Assembly (NCBI GenBank): GCA_028281285.1
Contig: JANQKF010000018.1
Location: 1 to 64,000 of the forward strand
DNA: 64,000 nt
From: Cyclobacteriaceae bacterium
GTDB lineage: Bacteria > Bacteroidota > Bacteroidia > Cytophagales > Cyclobacteriaceae
Direction of reading: 5' to 3'
Each line of letters starts with the position of its first letter. Position 1 is the stretch's first letter. Position numbers and translations under genes: made by a program. This document shows positions 51,981-60,941 of this stretch, in pieces. The notes beneath the pieces are model-generated. The model searched no databases, was not told the DNA's origin, and saw only the letters and a list, made by a program, of their open reading frames with translations.

Positions 51981-52376
51981 ATGGGGAAAAATAAATTCGT
52001 TGCTGAATTTGAGATTAACGCTTCTCAGAGAATGCTCTTCCCTTACCTCAGTACTGCCAGTGGTTTAGCGCAATGGTTCGCGGATGATGTAAATATCAAT
52101 GAAGACAAGGTCTACAGTTTTCATTGGGATGGTGAAGATCATAAAGCAATGAAGACTTCCCAAAAAACTAATCATCATGTTAAGTTTGAGTTCCTCCCGG
52201 AAACCGAAGAAGACGAAGACGATCCAGCATATATTGAATTAAGGTTAGAGGTCAATGAATTAACCCAAAGCGTGTTTATCCGTGTTACTGATTATTCCGA
52301 CCTTGATGACCCTGAAGAGCAGCATGATCTTTGGGAAAACATTGTCTATTCCCTCAAAGAATTAATTGGGGGCTAA
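51981..52376 (+). CDS. START-like/AHSA1-type domain protein
   Basis: 131 residues, cytoplasmic. KFVAEFEINASQRMLFPYLSTASGLAQWFADDVN and YIELRLEVNELTQSVFIRVTDYSDLDDPEEQHDLWENIVYSLKEL match the START-like (SRPBCC) domain proteins of Bacteroidota, with the conserved ALxWFADxV. Acidic loop ETEEDEDDPAY. A ligand-binding pocket is expected; ligand unknown. It stands 87 nt before the LptF/G permease, a linkage also seen in relatives, but no direct link in function is proven. Confidence 0.82.
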   Translation: MGKNKFVAEFEINASQRMLFPYLSTASGLAQWFADDVNINEDKVYSFHWDGEDHKAMKTSQKTNHHVKFEFLPETEEDEDDPAYIELRLEVNELTQSVFIRVTDYSDLDDPEEQHDLWENIVYSLKELIGG

Positions 52377-52463
52377 TTTCAGCTTGTTTAATAATCTTAT
52401 TTTCTTTGCGTTATGAAGTCATAGGGCACGATGTTTGTTTGATCCACGTGTCTTAAGTGAAGT

Positions 52464-54185
52464 ATGAAAAGAATTGATAAGTTGGTTTTTGGGTCCTTTA
52501 TTGGGCCATTTGTATTGACCTTAATTGTTGTCGATTTTATTCTCCTACTCGTCACGTTGCTTAAGTACTTCGATCAGATCATGGGCAAGGGCTTAAGCTT
52601 AAGTTTGTTTGCTGAGCTTATCGGATATTTCTCTATATCAAGTTCTCCTGATGCTTTTCCTTTGGCTGTACTGCTTAGCTCAATCATGACTTTTGGAAAC
52701 CTGGGAGAGCATTCTGAGCTCACAGCGGTGAAAAGTTCGGGAATATCCTTGGTGAGAGCCTTGGTACCAATCTTCATCTTCGTACTGATTCTGACTGGCT
52801 TTACCTATTACTCGAATACTCAATTGGTGCCTAAGACTAACCTCAAAACCTACAGCTTGCTTTGGGATATGAGGACCAAGAAGCCCGCATTGGATATTAA
52901 AGAAGGAGTATTCTACAGCGGTATTCCAGGGTATACAATCAAAGTCAATGAGAAAATCGGAGATGAGATATTAAAAGATATCATCATTTATGATCACGGT
53001 GACTCAAAGGCATCCGGAAATAAGGTGGTGATTATTGCTGACTCGGGGAGGATGTATTCTTTCATGAATCAGCGATACATGGCGCTCGAACTGTATGATG
53101 GTCGCTCTTATCGGGAAGAGATGGAAGAGAATTACCGAAGCAAAGTTCAAGGAGGCCAGTTCATCAGAGATTCTTTCAAAAGCAGCAGAATTGTATTTGA
53201 CTTATCGTCATTTGATATGAATGACACTGACGAACGCCTATTTAGAAGAAGTCGACTCGTTCAAACACGTCAGGATCTGATTATCGGGGTGGATTCCATG
53301 GAAAGAGATCTGTTAGTTCAAAGAGAGCGTATATTCAGGGATGTGGCAAATACTTTCAAGCATCACTATCTGAGAAATGAAGATATCGTCCCCCTCGACT
53401 TGATTCGGGAAAAAGAGTATTACGACTCATTGAGGGCGTTGAGACATAATGTGACTTATGAGACGACTCAAATGTTGGCGGCAAAGGATTCTTCAAGGGA
53501 TACGTCAGATACACTTATTGCAGAGCGAGTCGTTGAATCTAGTCCGGAGGATGTATTAGTGGCCTCTCAACCCAGCCAAAAACCAACTTCTAAACCAAAG
53601 CGTACAGGGGATTTTACTATTGAAAACTTGAATAGAAGAGGGATGCCTACCGTTAACACCTCCAATCCGGAAAGGAACTGGGAACGATTTGATGGTCATT
53701 TTAGGCGTAATCGCAATATGACATCCGCCCTTGTTTATGCTCAGAATAATGTAAGGGCTGCTCGAAATCAATTGAATACCCGAATTTCTACGTTACAGAG
53801 AATCAAGCGTGACCAAAACAAGTTCATTGTGACCAAAAATCAACAAATGGCACGTTCGTTGGCTTGCCTGATTATGTTTTTGATTGGAGCACCAATCGGA
53901 GCCATTATCAAAAAAGGTGGTATTGGGCTGCCGGTAGTAGTTTCAATTATCTTTTTCCTGGTGTATTACGTACTAAATACAGTTGGTGAGAAGTGGGGGA
54001 AAGAAAGTGTGATAGATCCGGCAGTGGCTGTTTGGCTCTCAAATGCTGTATTATTGCCATTCGGCCTTTTCTTTCTTTATAAGGCCAGAAATGATGCCCG
54101 TTTATTCGAAGCTGACTTCTATTTGGTATGGTTTGAAAAGCTCAAAAAGCTGTTCCGAAGGAAAAAGGTTTTACAGCCCGCTTGA
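52464..54185 (+). CDS. LptF/LptG-family permease (lipopolysaccharide export)
   Basis: 573 residues, the YjgP/YjgQ fold. N-terminal helices IDKLVFGSFIGPFVLTLIVVDFILLLVTLLKYF and a second pair, a beta-jellyroll periplasmic domain (DIKEGVFYSGIPGYTIKVNEKIGDEILKDIIIYDHG), and C-terminal helices (SLACLIMFLIGAPIGAIIKKGGIGLPVVVSIIFFLVYYVLNTVGEKWGKE). A long charged insertion (about 270-460) between them is usual in Bacteroidota homologues. With LptB, LptC and LptA it would lift LPS from the inner membrane; the other Lpt genes are not in this window. Confidence 0.93.
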   Translation: MKRIDKLVFGSFIGPFVLTLIVVDFILLLVTLLKYFDQIMGKGLSLSLFAELIGYFSISSSPDAFPLAVLLSSIMTFGNLGEHSELTAVKSSGISLVRALVPIFIFVLILTGFTYYSNTQLVPKTNLKTYSLLWDMRTKKPALDIKEGVFYSGIPGYTIKVNEKIGDEILKDIIIYDHGDSKASGNKVVIIADSGRMYSFMNQRYMALELYDGRSYREEMEENYRSKVQGGQFIRDSFKSSRIVFDLSSFDMNDTDERLFRRSRLVQTRQDLIIGVDSMERDLLVQRERIFRDVANTFKHHYLRNEDIVPLDLIREKEYYDSLRALRHNVTYETTQMLAAKDSSRDTSDTLIAERVVESSPEDVLVASQPSQKPTSKPKRTGDFTIENLNRRGMPTVNTSNPERNWERFDGHFRRNRNMTSALVYAQNNVRAARNQLNTRISTLQRIKRDQNKFIVTKNQQMARSLACLIMFLIGAPIGAIIKKGGIGLPVVVSIIFFLVYYVLNTVGEKWGKESVIDPAVAVWLSNAVLLPFGLFFLYKARNDARLFEADFYLVWFEKLKKLFRRKKVLQPA

Positions 54186-54217
54186 TTTGGTAATTGTTAA
54201 CCAAAAAGCTACCTTTG
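54186..54217 (+). promoter_or_regulatory. Promoter of rpsO
   Basis: TTTG (54186-54189), 20-nt spacer, TACCTTTG (54210-54217): full -33/-7 match, starting right after the LptF/G stop and 38 nt before the rpsO ATG. Confidence 0.78.
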
Positions 54218-54255
54218 CGGCTGTTTTAAGAATAATTAGAAAATTTTAGCTAAGC

Positions 54256-54531
54256 ATGTATTTAACTAGTGAGAAGAAAGAGGAGCTGTTTGAAAATCAT
54301 GGTCGGTTAAAGTCTAAAACAGATACGGGATCTCCCGAATCTCAAATAGCACTTTTTACCTTCCGAATCAATCACCTGACTCAACACTTGAAATCAAACA
54401 AAAAGGACCATTCTTCAAGAAGAGGTCTGATGAAAATGGTAGGTAAAAGAAGAAGATTGCTCGACTACCTTTACAAAAATGATATCGAAAGATATAGAGC
54501 AATTATAGCGGAATTGAATTTACGTAAGTAA
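54256..54531 (+). CDS. rpsO: Ribosomal protein uS15
   Basis: 91 residues, normal. [68 protein letters not shown] is S15 throughout. Binds 16S rRNA early in assembly. Followed by pnp after a terminator-like hairpin, the same gene order as in E. coli. Confidence 0.98.
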   Translation: MYLTSEKKEELFENHGRLKSKTDTGSPESQIALFTFRINHLTQHLKSNKKDHSSRRGLMKMVGKRRRLLDYLYKNDIERYRAIIAELNLRK

Positions 54532-54532
54532 T

Positions 54533-54570
54533 AGAAAGGGGAGTCCTTGACAGGATTCCTTTCTTTTTCT
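54533..54570 (+). terminator. Hairpin between rpsO and pnp
   Basis: AGAAAGG / CCTTTCT with inner TCC / GGA around TTGACA, followed by TTTTTCT. A partial terminator or RNA-processing site, as occurs in the E. coli rpsO-pnp gap. Confidence 0.7.
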
Positions 54571-54624
54571 AACGACTTACACTGCCGGGAAAATTAACGG
54601 CAGACCACACATTAAAAAAAATTT

Positions 54625-56769
54625 ATGTTAAATGTTGTTACAAAAACCATCACTTTAGATGATGGTAGAACTATTTCCATAGAGACAGGAAAACTCGCTA
54701 AGCAGGCCGATGGTTCTGCTGTGGTGAAGATGGGCAATACAATGTTGCTAGCCACTGTGGTTTCTTCCCAGGATGCCAAAGAGGATGTGGACTTCCTTCC
54801 ACTTTCTGTCGACTATCAAGAAAAATTTGCCGCAGCGGGTAAAATACCAGGTGGCTTTTTGAAAAGAGAAGGGCGTTTGTCCGATCACGAAGTACTAATC
54901 TGCAGATTAGTTGACAGAGCTTTAAGGCCTTTATTTCCAGATGATTATCATGCTGATACTCAAGTGATGATTTCTATGATTTCTCATGATGAGGATGTTC
55001 AGCCAGATGCACTTGCTGCATTGGCAGCATCATCTGCCTTGGCGGTTTCTGACATCCCATTCAATGGGCCGATTTCAGAAGTAAGAGTCGTTAAGCACCA
55101 AGGAGAATACAAGATCAACCCTAGCAGAGAGATAACGTTGGAATCAGATCTTGAGATCATTGTTGCTGCCGACAAGGACAATATCATGATGGTTGAAGGT
55201 GAAATGAATGAAGTTTCTGAAGCCGACATGCTTGAAGCCATGAAGGCTGCGCATGAAGCCATCAAGGTGCAATGCCAAGCCCAAATTGAACTTGCTGAAG
55301 AAGCAGGAACAACCGAAAAGAGAGAATATTCACACGAAAAATCAGATGAGGAGCTTTTTCAAAAAATGCATGATGACATGTATGACAAGCTTCATGCATC
55401 AGTTTCGAAGCAAACTGCGGATAAAGCAGTAAGAAGCACTGATATCAGGGCAATCAAAGAAGAATGGGTGGAAGCACTTCCTGAAGATCATGAGTATGAT
55501 CCATTCTTGATTGGGCAGTATTTTAAGAAAATTCATAAGAGTGCAGCACGGAATTTTGTGCTGGAATCTCAAAAGAGACTTGATGGTAGAGAGTTTAACG
55601 AAATCAGACCTATTTGGTGTGAGACCGATTATCTGCCTTCAGCTCACGGCTCTTCCGTGTTTACACGTGGAGAAACCCAATCATTGACATCCTGTACACT
55701 CGGAACAAAGTTGGATGAGCAAATGATTGATGGTGCAACTATTTCAGGTTATAACAAGTTCATCCTTCATTATAACTTCCCGGGCTTCTCAACTGGAGAA
55801 GTAAGGCCAAACAGAGGGCCGGGAAGAAGAGAAGTAGGTCATGGAAACCTGGCAATGAGAGCACTTAAAAAGGTTTTGCCTAATGAAGAGGAGAATCCGT
55901 ATACCATTCGTTTGGTTTCTGATATCCTTGAATCAAACGGTTCGTCATCAATGGCCACCGTTTGTGCTGGCTCAATGGCACTGATGGATACCGGAGTTAA
56001 GATTTCTGGCCCTGTTTCAGGTATTGCTATGGGAATGATCTCAGACAGCGAAACAGGTAAATACGCTATCCTTTCAGATATTCTGGGGGATGAGGATCAC
56101 TTGGGTGATATGGATTTCAAAGTTACCGGTACTGAGAAGGGAATCACTGCTTGTCAGATGGACATCAAAGTAGATGGTCTTTCTTACGAAGTATTAGAGC
56201 AAGCTTTGAATCAGGCTAAAGAAGGTCGAGAGCATATTTTAGGTGAAATGAAAAAAGCCATTTCTGAGCCTAGAGCGGACTTTAAGCCACATGTGCCAAG
56301 AAGTGAAAAGATCATTATCGAAAAAGATCAGATTGGTGCAGTTATCGGACCTGGAGGAAAAGTGGTTCAGGAAATACAGAAAGAAACTGGGGCTACGGTA
56401 ATCATTGAGGAAGAAGAGAACAATGGCGTTGTAACTGTATTCGCTTCTGATAAAGGGGCCATGGATGGAGCTGTTGCAAGAATCAAGGGTATTGTTGCTG
56501 TGCCTGAAGTTGGGCAAGTGTATGAGGGTAAGGTGAAGTCAATTATGCCTTTCGGTGCATTCATTGAGTTTATGCCTGGTAAGGATGGATTACTTCACAT
56601 TTCTGAGATCAAGTGGGAACGCGTTGAGAAGATGGAAGGTGTGATGGAAGTTGGAGAAGAAGTTACTGTCAAGTTGATTGAAATCGACAAAAAGACTGGT
56701 AAATTCAGGTTGTCCAGAAAAGTGTTGTTACCTAGACCCGAGAAAAAACAAGAGAAAAAAGAGGGATAA
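54625..56769 (+). CDS. pnp: Polyribonucleotide nucleotidyltransferase (PNPase)
   Basis: 714 residues. Two RNase PH domains ([67 protein letters not shown]), the helical middle part, KH domain ([36 protein letters not shown]) and S1 domain ([34 protein letters not shown]). Catalytic-domain motifs [12 protein letters not shown]-like ([18 protein letters not shown]) are kept. 3'-5' phosphorolytic RNA degradation. Confidence 0.98.
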   Translation: MLNVVTKTITLDDGRTISIETGKLAKQADGSAVVKMGNTMLLATVVSSQDAKEDVDFLPLSVDYQEKFAAAGKIPGGFLKREGRLSDHEVLICRLVDRALRPLFPDDYHADTQVMISMISHDEDVQPDALAALAASSALAVSDIPFNGPISEVRVVKHQGEYKINPSREITLESDLEIIVAADKDNIMMVEGEMNEVSEADMLEAMKAAHEAIKVQCQAQIELAEEAGTTEKREYSHEKSDEELFQKMHDDMYDKLHASVSKQTADKAVRSTDIRAIKEEWVEALPEDHEYDPFLIGQYFKKIHKSAARNFVLESQKRLDGREFNEIRPIWCETDYLPSAHGSSVFTRGETQSLTSCTLGTKLDEQMIDGATISGYNKFILHYNFPGFSTGEVRPNRGPGRREVGHGNLAMRALKKVLPNEEENPYTIRLVSDILESNGSSSMATVCAGSMALMDTGVKISGPVSGIAMGMISDSETGKYAILSDILGDEDHLGDMDFKVTGTEKGITACQMDIKVDGLSYEVLEQALNQAKEGREHILGEMKKAISEPRADFKPHVPRSEKIIIEKDQIGAVIGPGGKVVQEIQKETGATVIIEEEENNGVVTVFASDKGAMDGAVARIKGIVAVPEVGQVYEGKVKSIMPFGAFIEFMPGKDGLLHISEIKWERVEKMEGVMEVGEEVTVKLIEIDKKTGKFRLSRKVLLPRPEKKQEKKEG

Positions 56770-56849
56770 ATCCCTCTGGTTTCCATGAACTTTAATAGGT
56801 TTTAGGTCGTTTTAAAAGTTAGATTTAAGAGTTAAACCCCAATAATTGA

Positions 56850-57713
56850 ATGAGACAGCTTAAGATTAGTAAGCAGATTACCAATAGAGAATCGCAATCT
56901 CTTGACAAGTATCTTCAGGAAATCGGTAAGGTAGACTTATTGACTCCTGACGAGGAAGTGGACTTGGCCAAGAGAATTCGGGAGGGGGATCAATTGGCTT
57001 TGGAAAAGCTCACAAAAGCAAACTTGAGGTTTGTCGTTTCCGTGGCCAAACAATATCAAAACCAAGGATTGTCTCTGGGTGACCTTATTAATGAAGGAAA
57101 CCTGGGTCTGATCAAGGCCGCTCAACGTTTCGATGAGACCAGGGGATTTAAATTTATCTCTTACGCGGTTTGGTGGATCAGACAGTCAATTCTCCAGGCA
57201 TTGGCAGAACAGTCAAGAATTGTGAGACTCCCATTGAACAGGGTAGGGTCTTTGAACAAGATTTCGAAAACTTTCTCAGAGCTTGAACAGAAATTTGAAA
57301 GAGAACCATCTCCGGATGAATTGGCAGAGGTATTGGAAGTAACTACTAATGAAGTAGTGGATACAATGAAGATTTCAGGCCGACATGTATCAATGGATGC
57401 ACCATTTGTTCAAGGTGAGGAGAATAGCCTTCTGGATGTTCTTGAAAACGACATGGAGGAAAAGCCTGATACAGGCTTAATGAATGATTCTTTGAGAAGA
57501 GAAGTTCAGAGAGCACTGTCGACCTTGACCCAAAGAGAAGCAGATGTCATTACATTGTATTTTGGATTGAACGGGGAACATTCAATGACGCTGGAAGAGA
57601 TTGGAGAAAAATTCAACCTTACCAGAGAGCGTGTAAGGCAGATTAAAGAGAAGGCAATTAGAAGGTTGAGACATACTTCAAGAAGTAAGGCATTGAAACC
57701 TTACTTAGGGTAA
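56850..57713 (+). CDS. rpoD: Primary sigma factor RpoD (sigma-70), short Bacteroidota form
   Basis: 287 residues, lacking the long N-terminal region 1.1. Region 1.2 [34 protein letters not shown], region 2 [58 protein letters not shown], region 3, and region 4 [54 protein letters not shown]. Bacteroidota RpoD recognises the unusual TTTG / TAnnTTTG promoters that are found in this window. Confidence 0.97.
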   Translation: MRQLKISKQITNRESQSLDKYLQEIGKVDLLTPDEEVDLAKRIREGDQLALEKLTKANLRFVVSVAKQYQNQGLSLGDLINEGNLGLIKAAQRFDETRGFKFISYAVWWIRQSILQALAEQSRIVRLPLNRVGSLNKISKTFSELEQKFEREPSPDELAEVLEVTTNEVVDTMKISGRHVSMDAPFVQGEENSLLDVLENDMEEKPDTGLMNDSLRREVQRALSTLTQREADVITLYFGLNGEHSMTLEEIGEKFNLTRERVRQIKEKAIRRLRHTSRSKALKPYLG

Positions 57714-57734
57714 ACCCAACCAAAGGATATATAG

Positions 57735-57761
57735 AAAGGTCTCTGAGTGAGGCCTTTTTTT
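57735..57761 (+). terminator. Terminator of rpoD
   Basis: 9-bp stem AAAGGTCTC / GAGGCCTTT (one G-T pair), TGAGT loop and T tract. Confidence 0.85.
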
Positions 57762-57830
57762 ATATCTAATGGAACAACGGTTGGCGGCTTTGTGTTAATC
57801 GAATATCTTAGGAAAATAATAGAATAAGCA

Positions 57831-58790
57831 ATGGCAGAAGAACATGTAAAAGTGTTAGTTATCGGATCAGGTCCGGCAGGATATACAGCAGCTATTTATG
57901 CCTCAAGGGCAGGTTTGAATCCGGTTTTGTATACAGGAGGAGAACCTGGTGGTCAATTAACCACCACCAATGATGTAGAAAACTATCCTGGCTATCCTGA
58001 AGGTATCAATGGACCCCAAATGATGGTCGATTTTCAAAAGCAAGCAGAACGTTTTGGAACTGACATAAGGTACGGAATGATTACTAAAGTTGATTTTTCA
58101 GGATATCCGCATAAGGTTTGGGTAGATAATGGAGATGAAATCACAGCTGATGCTGTTATCATTTCGACAGGAGCCAGCGCGAAGTATCTTGGCCTTCCTT
58201 CTGAACAGGCCTTTGCCAACAAAGGAGTATCCGCTTGTGCAGTATGCGATGGGTTCTTCTATAAGGGAACGGATGTTGCTGTAGTTGGAGCCGGAGATAC
58301 CGCTGCAGAAGAGGCAACTTATTTGGCTAATCTCTGCCCTAAGGTGTACATGATTGTTAGAAGAGACGAAATGAGAGCTTCTAAAATCATGCAACAACGA
58401 GTAATGAACACTCCAAATATTGAAATTCTCTGGAATACAGAAACTGATGAAGTACTCGGAGATGATAGTGGAGTGACTGGTGTAAGAGTGGTAAACAACC
58501 AAAGAGGAGAGAAGAAAGAGCTCGATATCAAGGGCTTCTTTGTAGCGATCGGTCATAAGCCAAACACAGATATTTTTAAGGGGTGGTTAGATATGGATGA
58601 AACGGGCTATTTGAAAGTTAAGCCTGGAACGAGCCACACCAATGTAGAGGGAGTATTTGCTACAGGTGATGCCGCTGACAAGGTTTATCGTCAAGCAGTA
58701 ACAGCCGCTGGAACCGGCTGTATGGGAGCTTTGGACGCTGAAAGATTCTTGGTAGAGAAGGAATTTGAGGCTACAGGCGAAATAGCTTAA
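57831..58790 (+). CDS. trxB: Thioredoxin-disulfide reductase
   Basis: 319 residues. FAD-binding GSGPAGYTAAIYASRA near the N-terminus, redox pair CAVCDG (Cys136, Cys139), NADPH-binding VVGAGDTAAEEATYL, and TGDAADKVYRQAVTAAGTGCMGALDAERFL at the end. Low-molecular-weight type. Reduces thioredoxin with NADPH in the cytoplasm. Confidence 0.97.
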   Translation: MAEEHVKVLVIGSGPAGYTAAIYASRAGLNPVLYTGGEPGGQLTTTNDVENYPGYPEGINGPQMMVDFQKQAERFGTDIRYGMITKVDFSGYPHKVWVDNGDEITADAVIISTGASAKYLGLPSEQAFANKGVSACAVCDGFFYKGTDVAVVGAGDTAAEEATYLANLCPKVYMIVRRDEMRASKIMQQRVMNTPNIEILWNTETDEVLGDDSGVTGVRVVNNQRGEKKELDIKGFFVAIGHKPNTDIFKGWLDMDETGYLKVKPGTSHTNVEGVFATGDAADKVYRQAVTAAGTGCMGALDAERFLVEKEFEATGEIA

Positions 58791-58808
58791 TTGTATTACG
58801 AATTTTAG

Positions 58809-58833
58809 GCCACGGCAATTTGTCGTGGCTTTT
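58809..58833 (+). terminator. Terminator of trxB
   Basis: GCCACG / CGTGGC stem with 9-nt loop followed by TTTTG, before bshB1. Confidence 0.7.
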
Positions 58834-58848
58834 GTTTAAAACAGTCCT

Positions 58849-59565
58849 ATGAAACTTGATATTCTTGCTTTTGCAGCCCATCCTGATGACGTTGAACTTG
58901 CTTGTTCAGGCACACTCCTCAAAGCGATTTCAAATGGAAAAAAAGCTGGAATAGTGGACTTTACCAGAGGTGAGTTGGGCACTAGAGGGACACCCGAGAT
59001 CAGGGATACAGAAGCTGCCGATTCGGCTCGAATCATGGAGTTATCTGCAAGAGAAAATCTGGGTTTCAGAGATGGTTTCTTCCGGAATGATGAAGAACAT
59101 CAGCTCAGAGTTATTCAGGCAATTCGCAAATACCGACCTGAAATTGTGTTGGCAAACGCTATTGACGATCGTCATTCTGATCATGGTCGCGCTTCTGCCT
59201 TGGCAAAGGACGCCTGTTTTATGTCAGGGTTAAGAATGATTAAGACGGAAGACAACGGTATCATACAAGAAGCGTGGAGGCCAAAAGTGGTGTACCATTA
59301 TATTCAAAGTGTTCCTCTGGAACCAGACTTTATCGTAGACGTCAGTGAGGTTTGGGACGCCAGGATGAATTCGATTCGTGCTTTTAAATCCCAGTTTTTT
59401 GACCCTCAAAGTGATGAGCCAAATACCTATATCTCATCCCCGGAATTCTTGGCTATGATTGAGGCTCGAGGTAAACACTATGGTCATGCGATAGGAGTTA
59501 GATACGGAGAGGGCTTCACTGTAGAAAGAATGCCCGGTGTAAGCGATATCTTTGATCTGGTCTAG
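58849..59565 (+). CDS. bshB1: Bacillithiol biosynthesis deacetylase BshB1
   Basis: 238 residues, PIG-L/LmbE family. The zinc-binding motif is AHPDD (His11, Asp14) followed by VELACSGTL; FTRGELGTRGTPEIRDTEAADSARIMEL and DDRHSDHGRAS (third His) are typical of BshB1. Removes the acetyl group of GlcNAc-malate in bacillithiol synthesis, which is present in many Bacteroidota. The other bsh genes are not in this window. Its stop overlaps the convergent pdxH by 4 nt. Confidence 0.93.
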   Translation: MKLDILAFAAHPDDVELACSGTLLKAISNGKKAGIVDFTRGELGTRGTPEIRDTEAADSARIMELSARENLGFRDGFFRNDEEHQLRVIQAIRKYRPEIVLANAIDDRHSDHGRASALAKDACFMSGLRMIKTEDNGIIQEAWRPKVVYHYIQSVPLEPDFIVDVSEVWDARMNSIRAFKSQFFDPQSDEPNTYISSPEFLAMIEARGKHYGHAIGVRYGEGFTVERMPGVSDIFDLV

Positions 59566-60200
59566 GGCGACATCCTGGATATCTCCCAATTCCCTTCTTT
59601 CAGTTGGTAGAAAATCCGATCATGAAGTCGATTTTTTCGACCTTGCCAAAATTCGAATGTGGTTGGAACCACTCGAAAGCCACCCCAAAAATCCGGTAAA
59701 GGAACTTTGCCATCCTTAAACTTCTCCTTCATTTCACGAAGTTTCATTTCAAGAATACTTCTTGAACTGATTACCTGACTTTGTTGCGAAACCCAGGCAC
59801 CAAGACGGCTTCCAAATGGCCTGGAGGTAAAGTATGCCAGCGATTCTTTAGTTGAAATTTTTTGTGCCCTTCCGGTGATAGAGACTTGTCTTTCCAATCC
59901 ATACCATGGAAAAAGAAGTGATACGTGAGGGTTTTCACTTATTTGTTTTGCCTTTCGACTCTTATAGTTTGTATAAAAAACCAGCCCTTCTTCATCATAA
60001 GCCTTGAGGAGTACAGTTCTTTGAGTGGGTTGGTTGTTACTATCAACAGTACCGACAATCATGGCGTTAGGCTCAAGTAATTCTGATGAGAGTGCTTCCT
60101 CAAACCATTTTCTGAATTGGTTAAAAGGAGAGGGATCGACATTGTCAATATCGAGAGTTGCCCGGGTGTATTCTTGCCTGAGATCGGCTGGATTTTTCAT
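59562..60200 (-). CDS. pdxH: Pyridoxamine 5'-phosphate oxidase
   Basis: 212 residues. NPADLRQEYTRATLDIDNVDPSPFNQFRKWFEEALSSEL, MIVGTVDSNNQPTQRTVLLKAYDEEGLVFYTNYKSRKAKQISENPHVSLLFPW, SRPFGSRLGAWVSQQSQVI and WGGFRVVPTTFEFWQGRKNRLHDRIFY are the standard FMN- and PLP-binding motifs. Oxidises PNP/PMP to pyridoxal phosphate. A near-consensus -7 (TACCTTTA) precedes it. Confidence 0.97.
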   Translation of the reverse strand: MKNPADLRQEYTRATLDIDNVDPSPFNQFRKWFEEALSSELLEPNAMIVGTVDSNNQPTQRTVLLKAYDEEGLVFYTNYKSRKAKQISENPHVSLLFPWYGLERQVSITGRAQKISTKESLAYFTSRPFGSRLGAWVSQQSQVISSRSILEMKLREMKEKFKDGKVPLPDFWGGFRVVPTTFEFWQGRKNRLHDRIFYQLKEGNWEISRMSP

Positions 60201-60306
60201 AGGGATTATTTAAGCATAAAGGTAATACACGAACGGCTAAATGTTTCAAGAGTAATATTAGGCAAAGTAGAACAGACTCTATAATTTTCCGTTCAAGGTC
60301 AAATAC

Positions 60307-60879
60307 ATGTTCGAATACGATAAAAACATTCCCGATCCTAAAAGTGGAGATTTTCTAATCTCAGAACCGTTTCTTCCAGATCCGAATTTCGAGAGAACAG
60401 TGATCTTGGTCTGTGAGCACAACGAAGAAGGAACATTCGGCCTGGTACTGAATAAAATTACCGATTTGACTCTCAATGATGTTATGGAAGACAACTTTGA
60501 GTTTCTAGGCAGATTGAATTTGGGAGGTCCCGTTGAGCAGAACACCCTGCATTTTGTTCATCGATTGGAGGACATCGAAGGGTCGGTGAAAATAGGAGAA
60601 GGTCTTTATTGGAGTGGAAGTTTTGAACAGGTCAAAATATTATTGGAAACAGGAACAATTGAAGAAGAGGATATCAAGTTTTTCATTGGATACTCCGGAT
60701 GGTCTGAGGGTCAACTGAGAGAGGAATTGGACAAACAATCGTGGTTTGTCAAACCAAAAGCCACCGCCAGGCAAGTCTTTGATTTGGATGCGGACGACTT
60801 GTGGAAGTCTATTCTCAGTGAAATGGGAGGGAAGTATCGGGTGTTTTCAAATTACCCGGTGGACCCACGCTTGAATTGA
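60307..60879 (+). CDS. YqgE/AlgH-family protein
   Basis: 190 residues. GDFLISEPFLPDPNFERTVILVCEHNEEGTFGLVLNK, LGGPVEQNTLHFVHR, GLYWSGSFEQVKILLETG and FFIGYSGWSEGQLREELDKQSWFV are family signatures. The molecular role is not well defined. Cytoplasmic. Confidence 0.94.
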   Translation: MFEYDKNIPDPKSGDFLISEPFLPDPNFERTVILVCEHNEEGTFGLVLNKITDLTLNDVMEDNFEFLGRLNLGGPVEQNTLHFVHRLEDIEGSVKIGEGLYWSGSFEQVKILLETGTIEEEDIKFFIGYSGWSEGQLREELDKQSWFVKPKATARQVFDLDADDLWKSILSEMGGKYRVFSNYPVDPRLN

Positions 60880-60941
60880 ATCTTTTGTTAAATTTGATTT
60901 GAAATGCAACGGTGCGGCTTCGAGCCGAAGAACAATTAGTC